Assembly (NCBI GenBank): GCA_033807775.1
Contig: CM066312.1
Coordinates: 26,323,696 to 26,387,695 of the forward strand
Length of the DNA stretch: 64,000 bases
Reading direction: 5' to 3'
Source of the DNA: Saussurea involucrata
Taxonomy: Eukaryota > Streptophyta > Magnoliopsida > Asterales > Asteraceae
Shown here: positions 11,934-23,100 of the stretch, one piece after another
Position numbering within the stretch: the first letter of the stretch is position 1
Layout: each line of letters starts with the position of its first letter
The notes under the pieces: generated by a model
Seen by the model: only the letters and a program-made list of their open reading frames with translations
Database searches by the model: none
Told to the model about the DNA's origin: nothing
Translations under genes and position numbers: made by a program

Positions 11934-13233
11934 TTAGACAGATTTTGGTATCCATCTTTTGATGGATCCTTGTTGGTTAGATGCCATATGATTGTGAGGA
12001 CCGGGGATACTGTAAGAACCATACCAATAAGAGGAATATTTCCAATCAACAAACTTATTTGAACCACTATAAGAACAACACAGCTTTTGTGTAGATAAGC
12101 TGATCACTTTATTGACAGAGTAAACACGATCAGTTTTCACAACAGGTTTAGAATGAAAAGCTTTGTTGTTCTTGTCACTCTTAACATCGACGAATGACTT
12201 TGGTGTAGGAGAGGATCCTTTAACTCTCCAAACCATGTTTAATTTCTTGAAAATTTGATTATCTTTCTTATCAACACGAGAATTATAGAAAAGATTGGAA
12301 GGTCGAATCTGATCTTTTGAAAATTCAGTTGATTTGACAAAATTCTTTGAAGAACGATTTGTAGAAAATGAACTTGAAGCATAAGAAGGTTGAACACCTT
12401 TGAACTTGCTTTCTTCAAGTTTCTTGACCTTAACGGATAAATCATTTCGTTCTTTGAGAATTAAATCAAATTTATTTTGTAAATTAGATTTAACCATTTG
12501 TTCCTTCAATATCTCGGTTGCTAATCCAGATAATCTCTGTGTAAGTTTAGAAATCTCAGCCTGAAAGATCTTTCTTTCTTTTGCAAAATCATCTTTCAAA
12601 CATTTTGCCCTAAAGCCTTCAACTTTCCTCTTTTCAGTCTCTTCGCTTAGAATGTCTAATTCTTTCTCCAAATCAGTTATTTTTAAAGAAAGTTCTCCAT
12701 TCTTTTTAGTAAAAGATTTGCGTTCAGTTTCAAACTTCTCTCTTTCTAAAATCAAAACTTTTTCAAAGTCGGAGATCTGTTTTGAAAGTTTTAGACACAT
12801 AAGCTCAAGACTTTTTTTTCTCTTCAAGAGATTTGGTTGAAAGCCCAGATTGCTTTTGTGTAAGCAATTGTTTTTCCTTTGCAAAGCTTTCTTTCTCCTT
12901 TTCAAAAACCCTTTCGAGAGTATTTAGTTTACTTTTAAGCTCAAGGTTTTCACGGTTCAGGAGTTTACCTTTCTCTTCTTCTTCAGCCAGCTTCTCAGAA
13001 CTATTCCAGATTTGAGATTTCAGTTCCTTCAGTTCTTTGACGTACTTGCTGATCAAATCATCTTTCTGCTTGATATTCTTTTCATATAGTCTTGTTTGCT
13101 CTTCATATTTATTCTGATTATCATGGCACTGCTGCTGGAAGGATCTGGATAGCTGAGCCAGTGATTTCTTAAAGGCTGTGTATTCATCATCAGAATCTTG
13201 AAGAGCTGCTTCATACTGAGATGAATAAGACAT
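11934..13233 (-). pseudogene. Element B coiled-coil gag-like protein, frameshifted
   Basis: Two overlapping frames, 13233-12805 starting MSYSSQYEAALQDSDDEY and 12905-11934, form one protein broken in a run of T near 12815-12822. The middle is a long lysine- and glutamate-rich coiled coil. The C-terminus carries RPSNLFYNSR, MVWRVKG and the ending RWIPKS, a block that in plant copia polyproteins precedes the protease. No protease DSG/DTG motif follows; the frame stops at 11934. The same architecture recurs at 44440-46440. I infer a gag tail or spacer region; the exact function is not established. Confidence 0.75.
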
Positions 13234-14818
13234 TTGTTACCTGAAAAATTATGATCGTTAATCGGTGTTACTTTGAAGAATAAATTGCGGAAGAAAAATC
13301 AAAAATTAAATCTAAAAAACAAATCTATAAAATAAATTCGTTTTAAAAATTCAAAATCTGATTATTGTCGGAACGAACGAAATCAAACTTCGAGAAGAAA
13401 CCTGCGAGAAAAACAAACCACGTTAGATTAAATACGACGAAAATCACATAAGATGATAATAGTTTCTAATAATAGCAAATCGTCGCAAATAATCTCAAAC
13501 CAATCGTTAAAAGTATTCGCAACTTTCGTAAAATTCTCAATCACGAGACGTGCGGTAACTCGGGTACCGACGAGAACTTACCAATCAAAAATTTACCAGC
13601 TAAAACAACTTACCAGATGAAAATGGTGACCGGGCGTGAGGTGACCGGGCGTGAGAGACTCCGGGAGATACTTACCGGACAACTAAAATTGTGACTTACC
13701 GGACAAAGAAATTGAGACTTACCGGATGAAAATGGTTGGTTTACCGGGAACTTGTCCGGATGCGATACGCTTACCGGATGCGATCAGAACTTACCGGACG
13801 AAGGTTCTCGCAAAGATAGCACTTACCGGATAAAGAGAGATGAGACTTACCGGACAAATACACTTACCGGGTGAAGTTGTTTCCGGATGAAAATTGGTTT
13901 CCGATCAATATCATGTGTATGCATGCAAGAAGAAAAAAAACGATGGGGATTAAACAAAACAAAAATGAGATGATTAAACAATTTGTGATTTAAGAAAATC
14001 AATGCATGCAAGTCGTGAGTGTGTGTGCAGCAAAAATGCGATGATTAAACAAAAGGATATGCAACGGTGAAGGAAAAAATTGGTCAACTATTACGGCTCA
14101 AATCAAAAACCTCATCCGGAAAGTGTGTTTAGGTGCGAGGTTACCGGGAAAAAGAATTGTATCCGGAAAGGTTATTTCATCCGGGAACTGTTGTGAGAAA
14201 TAAGAAACTTACCAGGTAACAATAGGAAACGTCCGGTAACCACGGCTGTGATTGTAATTCGGATCTGGGATCGATAGAGTTCTTGATTCCACTCTTGTAG
14301 GGTTAGATTTTGACCAAAACCACAAAAACAAACAAACCCAAATCGATTTCTATGCAAAATATATCCTATTTTTCAATAAACACCACACAAATTTAAGAAC
14401 ACTACCAAAACTCAAGAATTGATTTTTAATTGAAAAATTAACACCTTTGAGAATCGATATAACAGCGGATAACAACAGATATAAACGAGCAAACAATCGA
14501 GATTTAACAAACAAATTATTAAATCAATGAAAAAGATTTTCAAACACGATTGACGAACGATTTAACCATAAAATTGCTGCACTATTTCGAAAACAAAACA
14601 GATACCTTCTGGACCTCAAACAATTAATCCAACCGTTCAGAATGTAAAAGGGAATGTCGTGGAGCTACTGTCCAAAAATCGTGACGATCCGACGGTTCAA
14701 ACTATGGATATAGGCAAAACGGCTCGCTGCGTTTTCTAGAAAAATACAATACGAAAATTCTTTGTTTTCTTGTTTTCGTTCGATTTCTTTCGTATCTTCA
14801 AATCACCGATTCTGCTCT
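13234..14818 (-). other. Leader of element B with a TTACCGGA-rich array
   Basis: No gene is visible in this 1.6 kb. From about 13560 to 14220 the phrase ACTTACCGGA and variants (TTACCGGG, ATCCGGAA) recur many times at spacings of roughly 20 to 60 bases, giving a CpG-dense patch in AT-rich surroundings. At the end, 14812-14823 reads CTGCTCTGATAC, most of the complement of a tRNA-iMet primer binding site (TGGTATCAGAGC). The rest of that site is at 42599-42606 next to the 5' LTR, because element C landed inside it. Confidence 0.75.
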
Positions 14819-14823
14819 GATAC

Positions 14824-16574
14824 TGATATGGTTAATTTATTAACCCTATTTTAGCCAATATTAGTAGGTTTTTATCTGGTTTTATTTGCCCAAAGTCCAA
14901 AATTGAGTCCTTTTTAGTAGTTTTTTAGCATTTTCTGTGTTCTAGGTGTCAAGCATGATTTAATGGTCTAATCTCTGTTTTTGGATCTCGTTGGGACTGT
15001 TTTGAATAAATTGCAGAATTTGGCTGGGCACTACTGCGAGAATGCTGTAGGAATGAGTGCCGCAGGAATAGGCAGCTGGGCCCTTTTTGCGAATCTTTGG
15101 GCCGAAGCTATCTTTTGAAGCCCAAGTCTGGAGCTGACTTTTGGAGGAGACAAGAAGTACACTAGGACAGCAGTCTTAGTCACCTTTTGATTTCTTTGTC
15201 TCCACACAACTCCCCTATATATAGAAGCCTTTCATGCTTTTGTAAAATATAGGCTTTTGAGCTAAAAACACCAAAACTCTCCACAAGTGTTTAAGCTTTT
15301 CTCTCTAGTTTATTTACCTCTTAATTTCCTGTCTAGTTACCTCTGAATATTCAGATCTGTGGTTACGATTCTCAGTTTATGATAAGCTAAGTGGTTCGAA
15401 GTTAAGTTCTTGTGTTTTACTTTCCGATTCTCGCAAGTCTCCAAGTTCTCGCTATTTTCTTAGTTACTTACTTAAAATCTCAAGGTTCGTGATTCTTAGT
15501 TTGGAGTCCTTCCCTCTAAAAACCGTAACCTTTGGTTGTTTAAGTTAGTGTTTCAAAGTTTTAACGGTTTCAAAGCAACAAGTAGTTTTATGACGTAACT
15601 TGCACGACAAGTTTCCATAACTTGGCGAACAAGTTACCTTGGTAGTTTAGTAATTCCGTTTCCTTGCATTCTCAGTTCTTATTATTGTTTTTATTTTCTT
15701 GTTGTTGAAATTCCTGTATTTAATTTTTGTCTTTCCATTTCTGTCATTTACATTTCTTGCAATTTCCTTTCAGTACTTTCCATTCATGTCATTTACATTT
15801 CTTACACCTTTCGAAAGAAGAAATCAAGCCATGAAGGGCTAATCGCCTGAGCTTGGGGTGTAAAGCAAAGTTTAGATGTAAAATATGTGTAAGAGTAAAG
15901 AGGTGTATTGAATATAACATTGTATCTAACTATTTATTTCAGGTGATTGATCTTACATTGAAGATTGCATTTAATTAATTGACAACTAATTTTATGTATG
16001 AAAATGCATTAACATTCAGTGTTAAGGTTAAGGTTAATTAACTGAAATAATAAAAGAAGACTATAAAGAGTTTTAGTGCCTGACAAGTACTATACTTTTA
16101 CGGTGTAGGATGGTAACACTGTGTTGTGCTAGGATTCACAAAGTCTAACATAAATGATGTTGTATCGATAGCACGTTGACCAGTGTGTACTCTTGGAAGG
16201 CCGTTTGAACCGATAGTTGGTGCTGTGGCAGTCCTATAGCACTTGTGCTGGAGGACTGGCTGGATGTTATAATACCGTTTTACTCAATCACTTGTTTTCA
16301 TCTTTATAGAGCTTTGCACCCTATGCTTCTTCTCTAGAATTGATTTTTAGCTGATAACTCAAACCAACCAATCAAACAATCTGTTTTCGAAATCGCCATC
16401 TGAAATTAGTTTTTAAAGACTAGACTTTTGAAAGGCTTTCACAAGATTTCCCTGTGAGTCAATATCTGGTATTTTACCATTATTACTTGTTACGAGACTA
16501 TAGTAGTTCAAGGTGTATACTTGCACTGAGTCCTATTCTAAGTGAATTTCTAAGGTTGCATAAATCGTACAACA
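14824..16574 (+). repeat. 5' LTR of element C
   Basis: 1751 bases, from TGATATGGTTAATT to ATCGTACAACA. The outer and inner ends match 41712-42598. A central portion of roughly 0.9 kb (from about 15410 to 16285) is absent from the 3' LTR, so either that copy lost it or this one gained it. Nothing coding is seen. Confidence 0.92.
15216..15223 (+). promoter_or_regulatory. TATA box in the C LTR
   Basis: TATATATA preceded by a C run (ACTCCCC), the usual plant LTR promoter context. It is conserved in the 3' LTR at 42107-42114. Transcription would start some 30 bases downstream. The start site is inferred. Confidence 0.65.
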
Positions 16575-16580
16575 AGTTTT

Positions 16581-16598
16581 TGGCATCGTTGCCGGGGA
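16581..16598 (+). other. Primer binding site, tRNA-Asp type
   Basis: TGGCATCGTTGCCGGGGA lies six bases after the 5' LTR. Athila and related gypsy elements use the tRNA-Asp 3' end here, typically TGGCGCCGTTGCCGGGGA. This copy differs at two bases within GCGCC. Confidence 0.85.
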
Positions 16599-16672
16599 TA
16601 ACTTCGCTGAAAGAATTTCGTTTTAAAGTTTTTAAGCTCTGATTTTTCTACCACCTTTTTGAAAAACAATGC

Positions 16673-18106
16673 ATGCCCAGAATTTTGCACGGAGAACTTT
16701 TTCAAATTGATCCTGAGATCGAACGCACTTTTAGACAAAGAAGGAAAACACAAAGAGCTGCTTTAGCTCGCAACTCTCCAATGATGTCTGAAAATGAGTA
16801 CACCTCGGATGAAGGTGAAAATAACTTCGAATTTGGCCCGGATGGACAACCTATTAATAGACCACCCAATAATAATGGAATCCCTGACATAAATTGGGAA
16901 AATTTCGACGATCGTGAAAATCTTGAAAATCCCGGTAATGGAAATCTTGGCAATTGAAATCCTGGAAACGGACCAATTCCTAGAAATGAGCCTATTCCTA
17001 GGCAAATCCCTCGCCAAATTCCTCGTCGGATTCATGAAGATAGGCCAATTCATAATCTTGAAGATGAGGAACAAAACATTTTCCGGCTTGCAAATTCTAA
17101 AGACGGAGGTATTATGGCCTATGCTGTTCCTGTTTTAAATCAATTACATTCAGGAATACTAAAGCCTACCCTCGAAACTCATCATTTTGAACCCAAGCCG
17201 ATAATGTTTCATATGCTCCAAATCAACGGCCAGTACGCTGGTTTGGCACATGAAGATCCTCATTCTCATCTCAGGTCTTTCATGGAGATTACAGATTCTT
17301 TCAAACTGCCAGGTGTACAGGATGATGCTTTAAAGCTAAAACTTTTTCCATACTCTCTAAGAGATAAAGCAAGATCCTGGTACAACTCGCTGCGACCAGA
17401 TTCTATAATCACATGGAACCAAATGGCAGAAAAGTTTTTAAAAAAATATTTTCCACCCACCAGGAACGCTAAGTCCAGAAACGAAATCTGCACTTTTAAA
17501 CAAATGGACAATGAAGCAGTTCCTGATGCATGGGACATGTTTAAAGACTTGTTGAGAAAATGCCCGCACCATGGCATTTTGTATTGCATTCAGCTAGAGA
17601 CATTTTATAGTGGTCTAGATATCAATGCTAAACAAATGCTTGATGCTACTGCAAATGGATCTTTCACAGCTTGTACCTACAATGAAGGATATGAAATCCT
17701 TGAAAAGATTTCTGACAATAATGGACAATGTTCCGATCCACGTGCACTGCCACCTAAAAGAACAACAGGGACGTCAGATTCTGATGCTTACTCAACATTA
17801 ACTGCACAGTTGGCAAATATGGCTACTCTAATTCAAAATCTAGCCACACCTGTGCATGCTAATGCTGCTACAACTATCCCTGGTGTTTTGCCAGTACAGT
17901 GTACCTTTTGTGGAGATGGACATTCTTTTGAAAATTGTCCAAGCAATCCAGAGCAAGTAAACTATGTGCAAAACAACCAAAAATGAGGACCTTTTTCTCA
18001 GACTTACAATTCTGAGTGGAGGAATCATCCAAATTTTCATGGCATAGTCCTTCTCTCAATCAACCATCACAAAGACCACAAGGACAGTCCAATTTTCAAG
18101 GACAAT
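16673..18106 (+). pseudogene. Element C gag, N-terminal and central part, broken
   Basis: One reading frame runs from MPRILHGELFQ with an in-frame TGA at 16955-16957, then through the capsid region (17114-17986) with FEPKPIMFHMLQ, GLAHEDPHSHLRSF and DKARSWYNSL, all typical of Athila-type gag. The zinc knuckle CTFCGDGHSFENC lies at about 17902. A second TGA at 17984 and a frameshift near 18040 follow, then a glutamine- and asparagine-rich tail that is cut by element D and resumes at 26444. The first stop sits where an arginine codon would fit the surrounding repeats, consistent with CGA to TGA, but this is inference. Confidence 0.88.
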
Positions 18107-19839
18107 TGTAATAACCAGGTATTTTATCTAATTTAAAATATTAAGATTTTATAAGTTTTTATTTAGTATTTTATGGAGTTAGGAGTTAAGGGGTAAGGGG
18201 TAAGTTTTAATTTAATAATAAAAGTATAGGGTTATGTTTTGCCAACTAGGGTAAGCTTGAGGTTTAAATGGTCTTTTTGTCAAACCTTTCCCCCACCGCC
18301 TCTTTTCCACCTCATGTACAGGAGGTGTCAATTTTTAACACTTATAGCAAAAGTGTGAGTGTGTGTTTGTGTGGTGTATTCGGTTGAGAGAGGGAGATCG
18401 AGAGAAAGGCTAAAGGAAAGAAGGAAGTTATTTGAAGTTATTTGAAGTGGCTCTAGGAACAATCTGAAGTAATTATGGTAAGCAATCCATACCTTTTATA
18501 TGTTTTAATTTCTCAAAGTGTTCTTGAAATTACTAGTTTAAGTTCTTGGTGGGTTTTGTTAAAAATGGATGTTTTGGGGAGTTTAAGCTTAAGGTTAGGT
18601 TGTGCTAATGGTCTTAAACATATCTGCACTTTTACAGTAGCTTGCATAGAGTAAAAGTACAAAAATCTGGGTTTTAGGATAAAACAGTGAACTGTGACAT
18701 TCATCGAAGTCGCAATAGAGGACTGCGACATTCAACGAAGTCGCAATGGTCGATTGCGATTTGGGCTTGAAGTCGCAATGGTCGTTTGCGACTTGGATTG
18801 GAATCGCAGTAGTTGATTGCGATTTGGGATTGGAATCGCAGTAGTTGATTGCGATTTGAGATTGGAATCGCAGTAGTTGATTGCGATTTGGGTTTGGGGT
18901 CGCAGTAGTTGATTGCGACTTAGGATGGAGTCGCAATAGTGGGTTGCGATTTCGGGGTGAAGTCGCTGTAAGAGGTTGCGACTTTGTACTGTTCATCACG
19001 GTTGCGACTTGTACTGTTCATTGCGATTTCATGTTATTTTGGGTTGCGATTTGAATTGAGAATTTTGTAAGTTTTAGTGTTTAAATAGATATTTGGTATT
19101 TTATCTGATTTCAGATTCTGTGAAGGATCAACATACGTGAATTATCTTGGAAGAGTTTTTGTGATAAAAACATGAGGTGAGTTTTACTTTAAAAAGTATA
19201 TTTTTACTGGAATGCAATATGTGATTAACAAATGTTTGATGATGTGTATGAATATGTCATACGTGAGTAATTATAATATATTGAGATATTATAATTACGT
19301 GAGTATTATATGAAAATATAATACGTGGCCGGGCGTAGGACCGGTGTGATAAATTGGCTCGCAACCAATTGTTATTGGCCATTGGTGGAGGGATAAGGTG
19401 GTATGTGAAAGGTATGTTGTGTGAATTGCATTTGGTATTATTTTACGTGTGATGTAAATGTATTTATATAAAAGTGTGTACTTATATAAATGAATTTTAA
19501 TGATTTCCAAATATCAGGGATTTACTCACTAGACCCTTAGGTCTAACCCTCATTTTTGTTTTAAAAATCTGTATTCCAGGTGGTGGTACTAGTAAGAGTA
19601 AATGATTAGATTACTTGGTGGATAGCTATGTGGAATGATGATCAATATGAAGTTGATGATACTTTTTGTACTTAAATTTCAGTTATTAGCTATTATCAGA
19701 TCTAAATGGGATCAAGTTTGTACTGAATTTTATATTGGTTAGATCAGACTTTGGGACCAAATGTGTAATGTGAATGATATTGTGAAACCCTGTTATGATT
19801 TATATGTTATATGTATGTTTTGTTTTGCGGGATGTTACA
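18107..19839 (+). repeat. 5' LTR of element D
   Basis: It runs from TGTAATAACCAGG to GCGGGATGTTACA. It contains the alternating TCGCA/TGCGA array at about 18690-19045. It carries an extra GGGGTAA unit near 18196 relative to the 3' LTR. An open frame on the opposite strand across the array is not a gene. Confidence 0.95.
18690..19045. repeat. Alternating TCGCA / TGCGA hairpin array in the D LTR
   Basis: About ten TCGCA and twelve TGCGA pentamers alternate along roughly 350 bases, so neighbouring pairs form short hairpins, for example TCGCAATGGTCGATTGCGA. The same array lies in the 3' LTR at about 25297-25651. The surrounding LTR is AT-rich and CpG-poor. Confidence 0.75.
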
Positions 19840-19841
19840 GA

Positions 19842-19853
19842 TGGTATCAGAGC
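19842..19853 (+). other. Primer binding site of element D, tRNA-iMet type
   Basis: TGGTATCAGAGC starts two bases after the 5' LTR. It is an exact match to the usual initiator-methionine tRNA primer site of plant LTR elements and is needed for minus-strand DNA synthesis. Confidence 0.93.
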
Positions 19854-20102
19854 CCTAGTTTAAGGGATTTAGGTATTAGTATCCGTACCTAGACTTAAAC
19901 TGCATGTGAAGTAGGATGTCCCGATTAAATTAGAACCTGGGGATATTAAGTATAAAAGGTAGAAGGAACATCATGTAAGGTAATTTCAAATTACACCAGG
20001 CCAGTGTAATTATGATCTTACAGGTACATGTTTGAACTGGAATATCTTATTATATGGGATATGTGCTTATGTGTGTATATTAACCTTGTTTGAATCCACA
20101 GA

Positions 20103-23100
20103 ATGGCGAGTGGCACCAGACAAGGGAATCAGGGAAGAGGAAGGAATTCAAGTGGAGGAAATCCGCCGTTAGGAACAGGGGGAAGAGGAGGAGATCGTGG
20201 TAGAGGTAGAACTGGAAGGGGAACAGGAGGCCGAACTGGAGGTAGAACACAACAGCATGGTACAGAGTTTGTTACACGAGATGATCTGACTGCTGAAATG
20301 GGAAGATTACAGGATAGCATACAAGCCATGTCCGAACGTAATCGTCTTAATGAAACTGAAAGACCAGATCCGGAACATGAAGTGGAGATACCACTTACCT
20401 CTACTGTTCTACCAGGGGTGAAAAGGTGCGATTATAAAATGTTTCTTAGTTGTAAGCCCCCTACATACTCAGGAGATCGGGATCCGGTAAAGGCGATGAG
20501 ATGGATGAAAGAAATAGAGGCCATCTTCAAGACGTGTAAATGTGCTGAAGAAGACAAAGTGCTTTATGGATCTGCGATGCTGAAAGGGGATGCTCTGTAT
20601 TGGTGGGATGCTCATACAGAATCGAGAGGAGCGGATGTATATACTACTTTTTCATGGGAGGAATTCGTGTTAGCTTTCACAACGCACTTCTGTCCACAAG
20701 CCGCTGTCAGACAGTTAGAAGAAGAATTCATGAATCTACAACAAGGAAATCTGTCGGTTAGAGATTATACTGCACGATTTTTGGAGAAGTCTCGTTTTGC
20801 AGGATATTATGTTGCTACATATAAGATGAAGATGGAGAGGTTTATTTATGGGTTAAATTCCGAGGTTCGAAGATTGGTGACTGCCACAGGGCCAAATACT
20901 TTTACAGCTGCAGTGGATGCTGCCGAGAATGTGGAAAGAGATAATAAAAGAGATACTGGCGATAAGAGCTTAGGAAAAAGAAAATGGGAGGGACCACCAC
21001 AAGATTCGAGGAAACCTAGATTTCAGAGGTTTGACAACCGTCCTTCATTTCGACCAACAGAAAGACCATGTTCAAGGTGTAATCGTTACCATCAGGGGAA
21101 TTGTCAAGTAGAGGCGCGAGTTTGCTTTAAATGTGGGAAAACGGGTCATGTTGTTAAAGACTGTCGAGTAACACGGTTTTGCTTTTTGTGCAACTCTCCG
21201 GATCACCTCCAATCAGACTGTCCGCGAGGTAGAATACAATCGGGGGGTACATCGGGGAAACCGGCCATTACGAGACCAGTAGTTTCAAGAATAGAACCGC
21301 CGAGAACGAGGGGTCGTACGTTCCAAATGACAGCTAAAGAGGCGGAGGAAACTCCTGATGTGGTCACAGGTACATTTTTCATAAACTCCACGCGTGCAAA
21401 AGTGTTATTTGATTCCGGTGCAAACCGATCTTTTGTGTCTCCTTCTTTTGCTGCTCACATGCATTTAGAGCCTAAAATGTTAAAACATGCTTTATTAGTA
21501 GACACTGCAAATGATAACCAAGTGGCAGTTAAAGAGGTCTTTGATTGTTGTATGATAAATATAGAGGGATGTGGAGTACCGATACAACTGTTTCCAATAG
21601 CTTTGATCGAATTTGATGTGGTAATAGGAATGGATTGGCTAGCTGAGAATCAGGCTAATATAGTTTGTGATAAGAAAATAATCCACGTTGTTTTACTCGA
21701 TAAGAGAGCGGTAGTGATTTATGGAGATCGTAAGAATCATCAGTCCAGTCTTATATCTATGGTAAAAGCCCATAAATGTGTTAATAAGGGTTGCTCTAGT
21801 TATCTAGCCTATGTGATAGATAGTAGGCCTGAAAAGTGTAAGTTGGAAGATATTTCCATTGTCAGTGAATACCCAGAAGTTTTTCCTGAAGACTTGAATA
21901 GTCTTCCTCCTGTTAGGCAAGTAGAATTTGGAATAGACCTAGTACCTGGAGCCAATCCCATCGCTCGTGCGCCGTACAGATTAGCACCACCAGAAATGAA
22001 AGAAATGATGTCACAGCTTCAAGATTTATCTGATAAGGGCTTCATCAGACCCAGCTCATCGCCTTGGGGTGCACCAGTTTTATTTGTGAAGAAGAAAGAC
22101 GGTTCAATGAGAATGTGTATCGATTATCGGGAGCTGAACAAACGCACGATCAAGAACAAGTATCCACTCCCAAGAATTGATGACCTTTTTGATCAATTAG
22201 TTGGAGCTTGTTACTTCTCAAAGATTGATCTCAGATCTGGCTACCATCAGTTGAAGGTTAAGGAGGAGGATGTTTTAAAGACTGCTTTTCGCACGAGATA
22301 CGGCCACTACGAATTTTTGGTAATGCCTTTTGGATTGACGAATGCTCCAGCCGCTTTTATGGATCTGATGAATCGGGTATGTAAGCCATATCTCGATAAA
22401 TTTGTTATACTGTTTATCGATGATATACTTATATATTCCCGATCCAAAGAGGATCATGCGCAACATCTTCGTTTGATTTTGGAGTTACTGAAGAAAGAAA
22501 AGTTGTACGCTAAGTTCTCTAAATGTGAATTCTGGTTGCGGGAAGTTCAGTTTTTGGGTCATGTAGTTTCAGAGAAGGGTATACAAGTTGATCCAGCAAA
22601 GGTGGAAGAAATTGAAAATTGGGAACCGCCAAAGACGGCAACCGAAGTACGAAGTTTTATGGGTCTAGCTGGATACTATCGGAAGTTCATAAAAGACTTT
22701 TCTCGAATCGCGACGCCATTGACCAAGCTGACTCGGAAGAATCTGAAGTTTGAGTGGAAAGAAGAACAGGATGAGGCATTCAGAATATTGAAAGAGAAAC
22801 TCTACAGCGCGCCGATATTAGCATTACCAGAAGGTTCTGATGATTTTGTGGTCTACAGTGATGCTTCTAAGTTGGGATTGGGATGTGTACTCATGCAACG
22901 TGGGAAGGTGATTGCCTATGCTTCGCGTCAATTAAAGGATCACGAAAGACAATATCCTACCCATGATATGGAACTAGCAGCAGTTGTTTTTGCCTTGAAG
23001 ATTTGGAGACATTATCTTTATGGTTCTAAATGTCAAATTTTCACGGACCACAAGAGTCTCCAACATCTTTTCGATCAAAAGGAACTGAATATGAGACAAA

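Noticed and set aside
13600..13900. Possible CRISPR-like or satellite array of TTACCGGA words
   Set aside because: The spacing is irregular and repeats are only about eight to ten bases with variants. There are no conserved long repeats, and the DNA is plant nuclear.
18595..18999. Minus-strand open frame of 134 codons (also at 25194-25598)
   Set aside because: It lies on the TCGCA/TGCGA array of the D LTR. The serine, threonine and asparagine repeats of its translation come from the array, and it is antisense to the element.
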